From Gemmatimonadota bacterium (GTDB taxonomy: Bacteria; Gemmatimonadota; Gemmatimonadetes; Longimicrobiales; Gaopeijiaceae), in assembly GCA_026706635.1 (NCBI GenBank), contig JAPOYJ010000055.1, forward strand, positions 23,698 to 87,697: a DNA stretch of 64,000 nt, written 5' to 3'. Made by a program: the position numbers and the translations under genes. A model generated the notes under the pieces. That model had not been told where the DNA came from, made no database searches, and worked only from the letters and a program-made list of their open reading frames with translations. Below, in pieces: positions 40,323 through 50,250 of this stretch (positions within the stretch are counted from its first letter, which is position 1; every line of letters starts with the position of its first letter).

Positions 40323-42542
40323 CTACCCGCCCTGCTTCATCGTCAGCTCCTCGACGATCCTCGACGCGCCGTACACCTCCTCCAGAGCCTCCAGGATGCC
40401 GCGCACATCGACCGCCACCGAGCGCTTTAGCACTGGCATGTAGATGTAGTCGCCGGAGAGGCTCTGGATGTTGCCGTCGAAGATCAGTCCCACCACCTCC
40501 AGCTCCCGGTTCACGACCGGCGATCCCGAGTTGCCGCCGATCACGTCCGCCGTGCTGACGAAGTTGATCGGCGTCGAGAGGTCGAAGTCCTTGGGCGGGT
40601 CGCTCCAGCGCCCGGGCAGATCCCACTCGGCCGCCCCCGGATTGGAGTGGTGGCGGTCGTAGAGCCCGTAGAAGGTGGTGTACGCCGGGGCCACGGTGCC
40701 GTTGTAGGGGTACCCCGAGACCACTCCGTCGGCCAGGCGCAGCGAGAAGGTCGCGTCGGGGGGAATGCGGGTGCCGTCGAGCCGGAAGCGCGCGCGTCCC
40801 AGTTTGGAGGAGATCGCCTCCTCCTCGGGTCCCACCGTCGAGAGCACGTCTCTTAGCGGCCCGCGGGCGGCCAGTAGCCCCTGCACGAAGGCGTAGCCGG
40901 GGTCGGCCTCGATGTCGAGGGAGTCGTCCATGAGCGCGGCGATCGCGCTAGCTGAATCCGAGAGCGCCGACTCCGATATCAGCATAGCCGCGGCCTCTTC
41001 GGCCGTGCGGCCGCCGAGCAGCTCGACCACAGTCGGGTGGCTGGCGCCGAATGCGTCCACCAGGTCCTGGTGACGCGCGACGAGGAGCGCCTCGTCCAGC
41101 TCCCGAGCCCGACTGCCGACCGACCGGACTCCGGCGAGCGCCGCCTCGAGGTCCTCCTCGGAGGCGCCCTGGGCCTTGGCGGCCACATGCCCCCGCGCCC
41201 GCAGAGCGCGCACGATCAGATTCGACTCGTAGCGCGGGTTCCCCAGGACGGCAAATGCGTGTGACTCGTCCGCCACCTCCACCTTGCGGGACTGTAGCGC
41301 GGCCATCTCCTCGAAGAGCGGCAGGTGCTCCGCCCCGAGCACCGAATCGGCGGCCAGCGCATCCTGGAAGTCGCTCTCGGCGGCGGCCCGTCTGGCAATG
41401 ATGTACGGGTCCTCCAGACCGCCGAGCATGCCCCGATACGCCTTCTGGGCGTTCAGGAGGCTGAAGACGACGTTTCGGATGTCGTCGATCCCCGGCTCGT
41501 CGCCCCGCCCTTCCAGGTACCCCTCGATCGCCTCGATCCGGGAGTCCAGGAAGCCCAGGAGAGCGGGCATCGCCACGTCCCGTCGGTACTCGAGCTCCGC
41601 CACCGTCTGCAGGCGGGTGGTGCTGCCCGGATTGCCGATGACGAAGACGAGGTCGCCCGCAGAGACGCCTCCCTCGCTCCAGACGAAGTGCTCGCCGGTC
41701 GCCAGCGGCGCCCCGTCGTCGCCGTAGAGGCGCAGGAAGGCGAAGTCGAGGGAGTAGCGAGGGTAGGTGAAGTTGTCGGGATCGCCGCCGAAGTAGCCTA
41801 TCTGGAGCTCGGGCGCCATGACCAGCTTGGCGTCCTCGTACCGGCGGAAGACGTAGGCGGAGTACATGCCGCCGTTGTAGAACGAGACGACCTCTACCTG
41901 GAGGCCCGCCTCCTCGCCCCCGCGCTCCTCCCTGATCCTCTCGGCGACCGCCTCGGTGAGGCTGTCGCGCACGGCGCTCTGGGCCTGGGCGCCCTCGGCC
42001 GCGTCAACCGCGCCCTGGATCTCGCCGGTGACGTCGACGATCTCGATCAGCTGGTCGGCGTGGAAGTCCTCGAGAGGGCGCTCCTCGTCGATCGTGGCCG
42101 CATAGAAGCCGCTGTCGAGCAGATTCTCGTGATCCTCGGATACCTGCGTGACGAAGGAGCGGGCGCAGTGGTGGTTGGTGAGGACCAGCCCCGTCGCCGA
42201 TACCAGCGAGGCCGAGCAGCCGGGTATCCTGAGCGCGCCCAGACGGGCTCGCGCATACCACTCCTCGTCCGGCGAGAAGCCGAAGGTGCTCTCCAGGTAC
42301 TCGGTCGGCGGCGCGTCGAAGGTCCACATCTTGCCGTTGTCGAAGGCGCCGGCCTGCACGGTGTCGTAGACGCTCGGGGCGGCCGCCTCGTCGATCGCCT
42401 CCGCACCGCCGTCGGCATCGGCCGGCATCGCCTCGTCGGCAGCCGGGGTGGGCGGCATCGCCGCAGGGGGGGCGGGCGCGGGAGAGGCGCACCCCGAGAG
42501 GGTGGCCAGCAGGGCGATTGCGGCAGCGGGATACGGGCGCAT
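40323..42542 (-). CDS. S46-family dipeptidyl peptidase, lipoprotein (DPP7-like)
   Basis: Serine exopeptidase that removes dipeptides in the periplasm or at the cell surface. Lipoprotein signal with LSGCAS (Cys 18), acidic Ala/Pro spacer, then the S46 domain: VLTNHHCARSF (catalytic His about 125), the conserved FTYPRYSLDFAFLRLY, and GNSGSPVVNRELEVVGLIFDGN with Ser about 672. The residue 18 positions after that Ser is Gly (in FDGN), as in DPP7 enzymes preferring hydrophobic P1 residues; DPP11 enzymes have Arg. ATG at 42542 starts the signal peptide. 739 aa. Confidence 0.93.
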   Translation of the reverse strand: MRPYPAAAIALLATLSGCASPAPAPPAAMPPTPAADEAMPADADGGAEAIDEAAAPSVYDTVQAGAFDNGKMWTFDAPPTEYLESTFGFSPDEEWYARARLGALRIPGCSASLVSATGLVLTNHHCARSFVTQVSEDHENLLDSGFYAATIDEERPLEDFHADQLIEIVDVTGEIQGAVDAAEGAQAQSAVRDSLTEAVAERIREERGGEEAGLQVEVVSFYNGGMYSAYVFRRYEDAKLVMAPELQIGYFGGDPDNFTYPRYSLDFAFLRLYGDDGAPLATGEHFVWSEGGVSAGDLVFVIGNPGSTTRLQTVAELEYRRDVAMPALLGFLDSRIEAIEGYLEGRGDEPGIDDIRNVVFSLLNAQKAYRGMLGGLEDPYIIARRAAAESDFQDALAADSVLGAEHLPLFEEMAALQSRKVEVADESHAFAVLGNPRYESNLIVRALRARGHVAAKAQGASEEDLEAALAGVRSVGSRARELDEALLVARHQDLVDAFGASHPTVVELLGGRTAEEAAAMLISESALSDSASAIAALMDDSLDIEADPGYAFVQGLLAARGPLRDVLSTVGPEEEAISSKLGRARFRLDGTRIPPDATFSLRLADGVVSGYPYNGTVAPAYTTFYGLYDRHHSNPGAAEWDLPGRWSDPPKDFDLSTPINFVSTADVIGGNSGSPVVNRELEVVGLIFDGNIQSLSGDYIYMPVLKRSVAVDVRGILEALEEVYGASRIVEELTMKQGG

Positions 42543-42688
42543 GGTGGCGGAGTTCTCCGTGGGCGGTATAGATGCGACTGGGAGTTGCGAATGGGTAAGG
42601 TCGGCCCCGCGCCGGGGGGTGGCAAGGGTGGGCGGGGCGCTACGGGCGATCTTGTCCGGGCGGGCGAAAGGGCCGACCTTCACTCGCG

Positions 42689-43570
42689 ATGTCCGATTCC
42701 TCCGCGATAGCGGCTGCCCCCCGGACGCTAGGTGCCCACCTCTCGGTCGCCGGGGGCGTCGAACGAGCTCCCGAGAGGGCGTTGGAGGTGGGTGCGAGCA
42801 CGCTGCAGATCTTCACCAAGCAGCCGAATCGGTGGGCGGAGCCGAGGATTGCAGACGAGCGGGGCGCGGCCTTCCGGGGCGAGGTCGCCCGGACGGGGAT
42901 CTCCTACGCTGTCTCGCACGACTCGTACCTGATCAACTTGGCGTCTCCGACAGGTCACCTCTGGCGCCGCTCGGCGGAGTGCTTCCGGGGCGAGCTGGAG
43001 CGGGCGGCACTGCTCGGCCTAGACGCAATCGTCACCCACCCCGGCAACGCTACGGACGGCGACCGGGAGAGCGGGATCGAGCGCAATGCCCAGGCCGTCA
43101 CGGAGGCGATGGAGGCAGTCCCCGCCAGCCCCCGCGTCCTCCTGGAGCTCACGGCCGGGGCGGGCACTTCGGTGGGGGGCACGCTGGAGGAGCTGGCCCG
43201 GATCATAGAGCTGATTCCGGAGCGCGAGCGCACCCGCGTCGGGGTCTGCTTCGACACCTGCCACGCCTGGGTAGGCGGGCTCGACCTGGCGGGCGACTAC
43301 GAGGGGGTCTGGATGCGAGCCGAGGACACGATTGGGCTCGACCGCATCGAGGTCTTCCACATGAACGACGCCCTGGCCCCCTTCGGCTCGCACCGCGATC
43401 GCCACGAGCACATCGGAGAGGGAACGATCGGGCTGGAGCCCTTCCGCCGCCTCATGAACGACGAGCGGTTCCTCCACCTCCCGAAGATCCTCGAGACCCC
43501 GAAGGGCGAGGACGGCGTGGAGGCCGACCGCAGGAACCTCGCCGTGCTGCGGGAGCTCCGGGCTGGGTAG
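42689..43570 (+). CDS. nfo: Endonuclease IV (apurinic/apyrimidinic endonuclease)
   Basis: Zinc-dependent base-excision-repair nuclease. GAHLSVAGG (residue 15), THPGNA, LELTAGAGTSVG, GVCFDTCHAWVGG, FHMNDALAPFGSHRDRHEHIGEG and ILETPKG are all intact, giving the full set of zinc ligands. 293 aa. Divergent from the S46 gene; the 146-base gap shows no clear regulatory structure. Confidence 0.97.
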   Translation: MSDSSAIAAAPRTLGAHLSVAGGVERAPERALEVGASTLQIFTKQPNRWAEPRIADERGAAFRGEVARTGISYAVSHDSYLINLASPTGHLWRRSAECFRGELERAALLGLDAIVTHPGNATDGDRESGIERNAQAVTEAMEAVPASPRVLLELTAGAGTSVGGTLEELARIIELIPERERTRVGVCFDTCHAWVGGLDLAGDYEGVWMRAEDTIGLDRIEVFHMNDALAPFGSHRDRHEHIGEGTIGLEPFRRLMNDERFLHLPKILETPKGEDGVEADRRNLAVLRELRAG

Positions 43571-43575
43571 CCCGA

Positions 43576-43605
43576 ACTGGCGGCCCATGGACAGACTCTC
43601 GCGGG
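43576..43605 (-). repeat. Dispersed element, degenerate end fragment (copy L)
   Basis: TGGCGGCCCATGGACAGAC then TCTCGCGGGAC resembles an element end with several changes. It lies in the short gap between nfo and the next gene. Confidence 0.4.
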
Positions 43606-43659
43606 ACTTTCCACGCTGCTGCTGGTGGGTTGCCGGTCCGACGGGCTAGCTTCCGCCCG

Positions 43660-44577
43660 ATGTCTCTCCTTCCCCTCAGGCCGCTCCGCTTCGGCGAGAT
43701 CGTCGACGGCACCCTGCAGCTCTACCGGCGCGACTTCGGCCTCTACTACCTGGCGGCGCTCCTGGCGGCAGTGGGAAGCCATCTACTATTGCAGGCGACG
43801 GGGATCGACCAGGTGCCCCTCCCCGTCGGCGACGAAACCGATCCGTTCGCCGCGATGGCCAACGTGCTGCCGGATATGGGCACGATGCTCGTCGGGGCGC
43901 TGGCGGCGTCGGCCATTCACTCCGTCGGCGCCATCGCGGTGTGCTCGGCCATGACGGAGCGGATCGCCGAACGGCCCGCCACCGTGGCAGGCTCCTACCT
44001 GACGGCGCTAGGGCGTCTCCCCAGCGTCTGGGGCGCCTTGCTGCTGGCGGGGCTAATCGGCCTAGCGTGCATCGGGGCGCTGGCGCTGGCGGTCGGGATC
44101 GTTACGGCACTCGCGTCGGCCATCGGAGGCATCCTGGGGCTGGCTCTCGCGGGATCGGCTGGGACGGCTCTTCTCTTTGCGGCGACTGCCTTCCTCTTTG
44201 GCGCCTTCTTCGGGATCCTCCCGGCGGCGGTCTCGGAGGGGCGCGGACCGCTGGGTGCCCTCGGCCGGTCGCTCGACCTCTTTCGTGCGGGGTGGCTCAG
44301 GGTGACGGGCGTCATGGCGGTGGCGATGATCGTCGCGACGGTCCCGTCGGTCGCGATCGTGGGGCTGATGGGCGTCGGGGGAGCCTTCGCCGCACCCGAG
44401 GCGGCGGGGCAGGTGTCCTCGGTCGGCATGTGGCTCTCCGGAATCGCCAGTCTGGCGTTCGGGGCGCTCACCCTGCCGTTCACGGTGGGCTCCGCGATGG
44501 TGCTCTTCCACGATCAGCGTGTCCGCACCGAAGGATACGACCTAGAGGCGCGGGCGCGCGAGATGGGCGGCGATTGA
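43660..44577 (+). CDS. Polytopic membrane protein, glycerophosphodiesterase-membrane-domain-like
   Basis: 305 aa starting PLRPLRFGEIVDGTLQLYRRDFG, the usual beginning of a family of multi-pass proteins found beside DUF4129 genes. About six hydrophobic Ala/Gly/Val-rich segments; ends in a charged cytoplasmic tail. Function unknown. The ATG at 43660 is the only one that matches this family start. Its stop overlaps the next gene's TTG (TTGA), and it heads a five-gene operon running to 48503. Confidence 0.8.
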   Translation: MSLLPLRPLRFGEIVDGTLQLYRRDFGLYYLAALLAAVGSHLLLQATGIDQVPLPVGDETDPFAAMANVLPDMGTMLVGALAASAIHSVGAIAVCSAMTERIAERPATVAGSYLTALGRLPSVWGALLLAGLIGLACIGALALAVGIVTALASAIGGILGLALAGSAGTALLFAATAFLFGAFFGILPAAVSEGRGPLGALGRSLDLFRAGWLRVTGVMAVAMIVATVPSVAIVGLMGVGGAFAAPEAAGQVSSVGMWLSGIASLAFGALTLPFTVGSAMVLFHDQRVRTEGYDLEARAREMGGD

Positions 44578-45194
44578 GGCGACACCAGCTGCCCGACCCC
44601 GAAGAGGTGGCCGGAGTGCTGAGGGAGATCCTGGCCGGGGCCGAATTCGCCGTTATCCAGGAGCCATTGGGGCGACGCCTGCTGGCGTGGTTCAGCGAGT
44701 GGTCGAGGCGGGCGTTGCAGTGGCTCTTCGATCTGGCGGGCGACGGACCCGACCTCTGGCAGACGGTGGCGCTGGCGCTGATCGCCGCCCTCCTGGTTGC
44801 CGCGTTGGCGGCGGGCTATAGGAGAATCGGGAAGCGGCGCGGGGATGGCGCACCGAGCGTGGAGTCTCCGGCGCGCATCCCCCAAGGTGCCGACGAGTGG
44901 CTCCAGGTCGCTGGGGCACGCGCGGCGCGGGGCGAGCTTCGGTCGGCCGCCACTGCCCTCTACCGGGGCGTCTTGCTGACTCTGGATCGTGATGGCGCAA
45001 TCTCCTACCACACTTCGAAGACGCCAGGCGACTACGCCAGAGGGGTGGCGCGCGACTCCGGCGCTGCCCGCTTCCTGGCAGCCTTTCAGGACTTCTCCTT
45101 CGGCGTGGGACAGCCCTCTCGGGCGGGTTACGCGTCTCTCTCGCGGACGGCCGCGGACGCCACGGGCGAAGCCGTTGGGAGGGTGGGTCCGTGA
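44574..45194 (+). CDS. DUF4129-domain membrane protein
   Basis: About 206 aa: one transmembrane helix (LWQTVALALIAALLVAALAAGY, residues about 62-84), then a cytoplasmic DUF4129-like helical domain with ARGELRSAATALYRGVLLTLDRDGAISYHTSKTPGDYAR. Such proteins accompany MoxR/DUF58 sets; their biochemical role is not known. TTG at 44574 overlaps the previous stop; a GTG about 30 bases later is an alternative. Confidence 0.8.
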   Translation: MRRHQLPDPEEVAGVLREILAGAEFAVIQEPLGRRLLAWFSEWSRRALQWLFDLAGDGPDLWQTVALALIAALLVAALAAGYRRIGKRRGDGAPSVESPARIPQGADEWLQVAGARAARGELRSAATALYRGVLLTLDRDGAISYHTSKTPGDYARGVARDSGAARFLAAFQDFSFGVGQPSRAGYASLSRTAADATGEAVGRVGP

Positions 45195-46243
45195 TGGAGG
45201 ACCGGCCAGCCGAGGGACGGAGGCCATGGGCAGCTCGCCCGGTCCTCTGGATCGCGGGGCTGCTGATCGTAGGCGCGGCCGTCTCGTACCCGCTCCGACC
45301 GAGGGGCACCGGCACTACCGAGAGCATTCGCAGCGGGCTCCGCACCACGCCCGACGGGGTGGCAGCCCTTGCTCGCGCAATCGAGCGGATGGGTCGTCCG
45401 GTAGCCTTTCGGACGACACCGTGGGCCGACGCCGACCCTCTTCGCGGAACCGTGGTCCTCCTGGAGCCCCGGCGGCCGCCGAGCCCCCGGGAGGCGCGGG
45501 CCGTGCTCGACCATGTGAGGGACGGCGGCACCCTGGTCTACGCCCCCCGCTACACCGCCGGTGCCGTGGTGGACAGCCTCCGGCCGCCGCTCATGGACTC
45601 CCTAGGGGTCCTACTGAGAGCTCGGCCGCCATTGGAGATGCCATCTTGGACGCAGATCTCCGCGCGATGGGCGGACCATCCCCTCGCCGACGGCATGGCA
45701 CCCCCGCTGCCTTCTTCTCACGCAATGCGCGTCGAGGGAGCCGATGCGCGCGAGGTCCTCGCCGCGACCGACAGCGCCGAGGAGGGGTGGCTGGTCGCGG
45801 CCGAGGTGCGGCTGGGGGCCGGCCGGGTGCTCGCGTTGGCCGACGCGGCACCCCTCGCAAACGCCGAGGCCGACGACGACCCGCTGGCCGTCCTCGCCGC
45901 GAGGGCCGCGCTGGCGTGGACTCCGCCGGGCGACAGCGTCTTCTTCGCGGAGTTTCATCAGGGCATCGGCGGGAGACGCAGCCAGGCCCGGGTCCTGACG
46001 GACTTCTTCTTCGGCAGCGCCGCGGGGCGCACCCTGGCGCAGCTAGCCGCGGTCGGCCTTCTCGCGCTTGCCTGCGCCGGGGTACGCTTCGGGTCGCCCA
46101 TGCCGCTGGTGGCGCCCCCGGACCGAGAACGCAGGTCGCCACTTGAGCACGTCTCGGCGCTGGGCGATCTCTACCGCAAGGCGGGCATCGCCACTACCCT
46201 GCCTCGCCCCTCGCAACCACCATCCCGGAGACCTGGTAGATGA
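45191..46243 (+). CDS. DUF4350-domain membrane protein
   Basis: 350 aa with an N-terminal helix ([18 protein letters not shown]), a periplasmic GATase-like DUF4350 domain ([20 protein letters not shown], then [14 protein letters not shown] and [18 protein letters not shown]), and a second helix near residue 290 ([21 protein letters not shown]). GTG at 45191 (followed by ATG) overlaps the DUF4129 stop. Typical neighbour of MoxR genes. Function unknown. Confidence 0.82.
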   Translation: MMEDRPAEGRRPWAARPVLWIAGLLIVGAAVSYPLRPRGTGTTESIRSGLRTTPDGVAALARAIERMGRPVAFRTTPWADADPLRGTVVLLEPRRPPSPREARAVLDHVRDGGTLVYAPRYTAGAVVDSLRPPLMDSLGVLLRARPPLEMPSWTQISARWADHPLADGMAPPLPSSHAMRVEGADAREVLAATDSAEEGWLVAAEVRLGAGRVLALADAAPLANAEADDDPLAVLAARAALAWTPPGDSVFFAEFHQGIGGRRSQARVLTDFFFGSAAGRTLAQLAAVGLLALACAGVRFGSPMPLVAPPDRERRSPLEHVSALGDLYRKAGIATTLPRPSQPPSRRPGR

Positions 46244-47181
46244 CGCCTAACACGGGCGCTCTGCGCCTCCTATCCGACCTCGAGAGGACGGTTCTCGGCC
46301 AGGAGACCGTTCTCCGACAGCTCCTCGTCGTCCTCCTGGCGAAGGGGCACGCGCTGGTCGAGGGAGTCCCCGGTACCGGCAAGACGCTGGCGGTGCGGGC
46401 GCTGGCCAGTGGGCTCGGGCTCGACTTCGGTCGAGTGCAGTTCACACCCGATCTGATGCCCACCGACCTGGTCGGGGTGAGCGTCCTGGAGGGGTCGAGC
46501 TTCACCTACCGGTCAGGTCCGGTCTTCACCGACCTGCTCCTGGCCGACGAGATCAACCGGGCGCCTCCGAAGACGCAGGCCGCCCTCCTCGAGGCGATGG
46601 GTGAGCGTCAGGTCACGGTGGACGGCGAAACCCGGGGGCTCCCCGAGCCATTCACGGTCTTTGCGACCCAGAATCCAGTCGAGTACGAGGGCACCTACCC
46701 GCTCCCCGAGGCGCAGCTGGACCGCTTCCTGATGAAGGTCGTCGTGCAGTGCCCGCCCGAAGAGGCCGAGCGCACGATCCTGGACCGCTACCTGGACGGC
46801 TTCAGAGCCGACGACGAGGCGACGTACGCGACCGGCGCGGCGTTGGGGCGCGGGGAGCTCTCGAAGATGCGGACCGATGTCGAAGGGGTGCATGTGGACG
46901 AGCGCATCCGCCGCTACGTCACCGACATCGTGCGGGCGACCCGCGAGGACGCGGCCTTCTCGCTCGGCGCCAGCCCGCGCGCCGGGGTGGCGCTCTTCCA
47001 GGCGGCGCGGGCGGAGGCCTACCTGGCGGGCCGGGACTACACGACGCCCGACGACGTCAAGTCGCTCTCCTTTCCGGTGCTCCGCCACCGCGTGGTGCTG
47101 ACCCCCGAGGCCGAGGTCGAGGGGAGGTCGTCGGACGAGGAGCTGGCATCGCTCCTGGGGACGCTCGAGGCGCCGAAGTAG
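46240..47181 (+). CDS. moxR: MoxR-family AAA+ ATPase
   Basis: Chaperone-like AAA+ ATPase that acts with VWA/DUF58 partners. Walker [10 protein letters not shown] (residue 41), Walker [23 protein letters not shown], sensor [23 protein letters not shown] and C-terminal [19 protein letters not shown]. 313 aa. ATG overlaps the DUF4350 stop (ATGA). Confidence 0.95.
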   Translation: MTPNTGALRLLSDLERTVLGQETVLRQLLVVLLAKGHALVEGVPGTGKTLAVRALASGLGLDFGRVQFTPDLMPTDLVGVSVLEGSSFTYRSGPVFTDLLLADEINRAPPKTQAALLEAMGERQVTVDGETRGLPEPFTVFATQNPVEYEGTYPLPEAQLDRFLMKVVVQCPPEEAERTILDRYLDGFRADDEATYATGAALGRGELSKMRTDVEGVHVDERIRRYVTDIVRATREDAAFSLGASPRAGVALFQAARAEAYLAGRDYTTPDDVKSLSFPVLRHRVVLTPEAEVEGRSSDEELASLLGTLEAPK

Positions 47182-47192
47182 CTCCGGTGCGA

Positions 47193-48503
47193 ATGGCGCT
47201 GATCCCGAGCGCGAGGACACTCTGGCTCCTGGCGGCCGCGTCGCCGCTCTTCCTGGTCAGCGCTCCGCTGGCGCTGGCGGTCGATGCGGCCGTCGTGCTG
47301 CTGGCGCTTCTCGACGGAATGCGCGCGCCGGTGCCCTCCGCCCGCCGGGAAGCCCCGCGCATCGCGTCGCTCGGGGCGGCGATCGAGGTCCGGATCGGAG
47401 TCGCCAACCCGGCGGCGCGCCGCGTCGTGGTCCTCCTGACCGACGACCTGGACTCTTGCCTCCGAAGGGAGAGGGCGCCCGACGGCATCGACTGGAACGA
47501 CGGAAGGAGACTCGAGCTCGCTGCGAATGGATCCGAGAGTTGCGGCTACCTGATGACGCCTCGTGCCCGGGGGCTGCTCTCCCTCGGCGCCATCCACCTT
47601 CGCACGCTCTCTCATCTGGGGCTGATGTGGCGCCGCTCGAGGGTGGACGTGAGGGACGAGGTGCTCGTGCAGCCCGGCCTCAGCGACGTGCTACGCGAGC
47701 GCAGGCACGCACTCCGGAACGAACCGCGCGCGCCCGGGCCTAGACGCTCCCGGCAGTGGGGCGAGGGTATGGAGTTCGAGGGTCTGCGCGACTATGTGCA
47801 GGGCGACGACCCGCGTGCGATCGACTGGAAGGCATCGGCCCGTCGGCCCAGGCTCCTGGTGCGCAACTACGAGGCCGAACGCAGCCAGCAGATCGTCCTT
47901 GCCATCGACGCTGGCCGACAGATGCGCGAGCGCCTTCCAGGGGGGCGGGAGCGGATCGACTACGCGCTCGGGGCGTGCATGATGCTGGCGAGTCGGGCGC
48001 AGCGCTTCGGCGACCGCCTGGGCATCCTGGTCTTCAACGACCAGATCCGCCACCTGTCGCCCCCGCGCCGGGCCGATCCCGCAAGCCTTGCGCGCACGCT
48101 GGCCGGGGTCGAGACCAGGCTGGTCGAGCCCAACTACCCGCTCGCCTTCGCGACGCTGGGACGCACCTTCCGCAAGCGGTCGCTGGTGGTCCTCTTCTGC
48201 GACGTGGTCGACGGCTCGGTCTCGCGGGCGCTGGCGAGCTCGCTCGAGCGGGTCGGGAGAGCCCACCTGCCGCTGGCCGTCGCGATCCGGAACCCGGATC
48301 TGGAGCGGGCCGCGGACCAGCCGGATAGGGATGAAGGGGACGCCTATCGTCGCACCGCCGCCGAGGAGCTAGTCCAGGCCCGTAGGGCCGCGCTGCAGTC
48401 GATGCGCCAGGCGGGGATCCTGGTGGTCGACACCTCACCGGGCGATGCGCTGGTCCAGACGCTCGACAGGTACGTCGAGATCAAGGAGCGGGGGCTGCTG
48501 TGA
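47193..48503 (+). CDS. DUF58-domain protein
   Basis: Partner of MoxR with a von Willebrand A-like core. Two N-terminal helices (residues about 8-40), a beta-sandwich region, then the DUF58 motif GMEFEGLRDYVQGDDPRAIDWKASARR and a VWA-like domain with IVLAIDAGRQM. 436 aa. ATG at 47193 is chosen; a GTG at 47187 is equally in frame. The 3' end overlaps the convergent RDD-SpoIIM gene by 69 bases. Confidence 0.9.
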   Translation: MALIPSARTLWLLAAASPLFLVSAPLALAVDAAVVLLALLDGMRAPVPSARREAPRIASLGAAIEVRIGVANPAARRVVVLLTDDLDSCLRRERAPDGIDWNDGRRLELAANGSESCGYLMTPRARGLLSLGAIHLRTLSHLGLMWRRSRVDVRDEVLVQPGLSDVLRERRHALRNEPRAPGPRRSRQWGEGMEFEGLRDYVQGDDPRAIDWKASARRPRLLVRNYEAERSQQIVLAIDAGRQMRERLPGGRERIDYALGACMMLASRAQRFGDRLGILVFNDQIRHLSPPRRADPASLARTLAGVETRLVEPNYPLAFATLGRTFRKRSLVVLFCDVVDGSVSRALASSLERVGRAHLPLAVAIRNPDLERAADQPDRDEGDAYRRTAAEELVQARRAALQSMRQAGILVVDTSPGDALVQTLDRYVEIKERGLL

Positions 48504-50222
48504 CCCAGCGTCCCTCCGACCGGCCAGCCCGAAGTACGCCGCGAGGAGCACTGCCGTAGACCCCCCGAAGGCGAACTTGGCCGGTGCCGGCAGCGCCAGA
48601 GGCGAGTACAGGCCCTCGACTATGCCAGCGACCACGAGCATCACCGCCGCTCCGAGGAGCAGAGTGAGGAGGTCGCGCCCCCTGGCCCGAAGCGCGTCCG
48701 CGCGGGTGAGGCGTCCGGGCACCAGGAGCGCCGACCCCAGCCCGAAGCCGGCGCCGCCGGCGATGCAGATCGCAGTGAGCTCCACAAAGCCGTGGGGGAA
48801 GACGAATGCGAGGATCACCGCGAGCACTCCCTCGTTGGCGTACGCACCCAGCACCGAGCCGAGCATGAGGCCGTTGAGGAGGAGGACCGCGAGCGTTCCA
48901 GCGCCTGCGAGCACTCCGCCCGCGAAGGCCAGGAAGGTCACGCCGAGGTTGTTGGTCGTCAGCGCCGCCGAGAGCACCGGCATCTCCAGGGCGGTGATCT
49001 CCCGCTCCAGGTAACGTGCGGCGGGGTCTCCCTTTACGGTGTTCTCGGCTCTCGTCATCATGGCCGACCCCACCATCTTGCGTCCGAGGAGCGGGTCGCC
49101 GTGCACGGCCGCGAAGGTCATCCCGGCTGGCCCGTAGAAGAGCGCCGTCGCGAGCAGGACCGGGACCCGGTGGCGCCTCACCGCCCGGGGGAACCCGACC
49201 GCCAGCCACCGCCCGAGTCCGTGGGCGATCCGGCGACGACGACGGTAGAGCAGATTGTGGCCCGCCCCGACCCAACGCTCCAATGCGCCCACGAGCTCGG
49301 GTCCGGCACCGTAGGTGCGCACGCGCGCCAGATCGGCCGTCAGTCCGCGGTAGAGCCGCCCGAATGCGCGGAGCTCGCTCTCCGAGAGGCTGGCCAGGCC
49401 GCCCTTCTCGCCCCTCCGGACCAGCTCGGCGTAGCGCGACCACTCCTCCTGCCGCTCCCTGGCCATCGTCGCCGCCTGCAGGCTCCTGGCACCGCTTCGC
49501 GCGGCGTGCCGAGGTCCCTCCTCCCGATGCAGCCGGACCAGGACCTCGTCTGGAGTGTGGTGGTCACCGGCCGCGTAGTCCTCCCCAATCGCTGGACGGA
49601 GCGCCTCCAGCAACGCCTCCGACACCCGGTGCCTGATCCGGCCCGAGAGACCCTCCCTCCTCGCCACGTAGCTCGCGAGCAGCTCGAACCCTGCAGGCGA
49701 CAGCAGTGGACGGCCGACTCTCCCAGGAGGGGGCTCGATCGCTTCGATGCGGCTTCGGCCAGCCGCGTCCTGCACGACCAAGGTGCCCGCTACCAGGTCG
49801 CCCAGCCGCTGGGCCCGCCGGCTGGCGAGGATGCTCACCAGCCCGGCGAGACCGCTCGGAGCCGGCTGCAGGTCCACGGCCCGGAGGAGATTGCGGAGCA
49901 CCGCGCCCCGGAAGGAGAGCGCCTCGCCCCCCACCTGCACGACCCGGAGGCCGAGGGTGCGCTTCCCAGGCGTCCGCCCGCCCCAGAGCCCCTCGAAGAG
50001 CATGAAGTAGCCCCACTGGACGAGAAACACGGCGAAGACCAGCGCCGTGGTGCCGAGCGACTCCGCCACCGGGCCGAGGCTGGCCACCGCGGCCAGCGCC
50101 GCGGCCAGTACCGCGAGGACCGCCGACAGGAGTACGAGATCGACCGCGAAGGCACCTATCCGGGACCCGAGATCGGCGAGCACGTAGTCGATCCGCACCT
50201 GCTCCGGGGTGTCGACTGCCAC
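48435..50222 (-). CDS. RDD-domain plus SpoIIM-like (stage II sporulation M) fusion membrane protein
   Basis: 595 aa in two known membrane modules. Residues about 1-150: RDD family, with TPEQVRIDYVLADLGSRIGAFAVD and WGGRTPGKRTLGLRVV. Residues about 180-595: SpoIIM/DUF95, with helical cytoplasmic part and helices near VLLATALFYGPAGMTFAAVHG, NNLGVTFLAFAGGVLAGAGT and FPHGFVELTAICIAGGAGFGLG. These normally occur as two adjacent genes beside MoxR/DUF58. GTG at 50222 matches the family start; a TTG at 50249 lies one base from the tRNA. Convergent overlap with the DUF58 gene. Confidence 0.88.
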   Translation of the reverse strand: MAVDTPEQVRIDYVLADLGSRIGAFAVDLVLLSAVLAVLAAALAAVASLGPVAESLGTTALVFAVFLVQWGYFMLFEGLWGGRTPGKRTLGLRVVQVGGEALSFRGAVLRNLLRAVDLQPAPSGLAGLVSILASRRAQRLGDLVAGTLVVQDAAGRSRIEAIEPPPGRVGRPLLSPAGFELLASYVARREGLSGRIRHRVSEALLEALRPAIGEDYAAGDHHTPDEVLVRLHREEGPRHAARSGARSLQAATMARERQEEWSRYAELVRRGEKGGLASLSESELRAFGRLYRGLTADLARVRTYGAGPELVGALERWVGAGHNLLYRRRRRIAHGLGRWLAVGFPRAVRRHRVPVLLATALFYGPAGMTFAAVHGDPLLGRKMVGSAMMTRAENTVKGDPAARYLEREITALEMPVLSAALTTNNLGVTFLAFAGGVLAGAGTLAVLLLNGLMLGSVLGAYANEGVLAVILAFVFPHGFVELTAICIAGGAGFGLGSALLVPGRLTRADALRARGRDLLTLLLGAAVMLVVAGIVEGLYSPLALPAPAKFAFGGSTAVLLAAYFGLAGRRDAGSQQPPLLDLDVPVERLDQRIAR

Positions 50223-50250
50223 CCGCCTGTGAAGTGCGGTTTCGGTCAAG

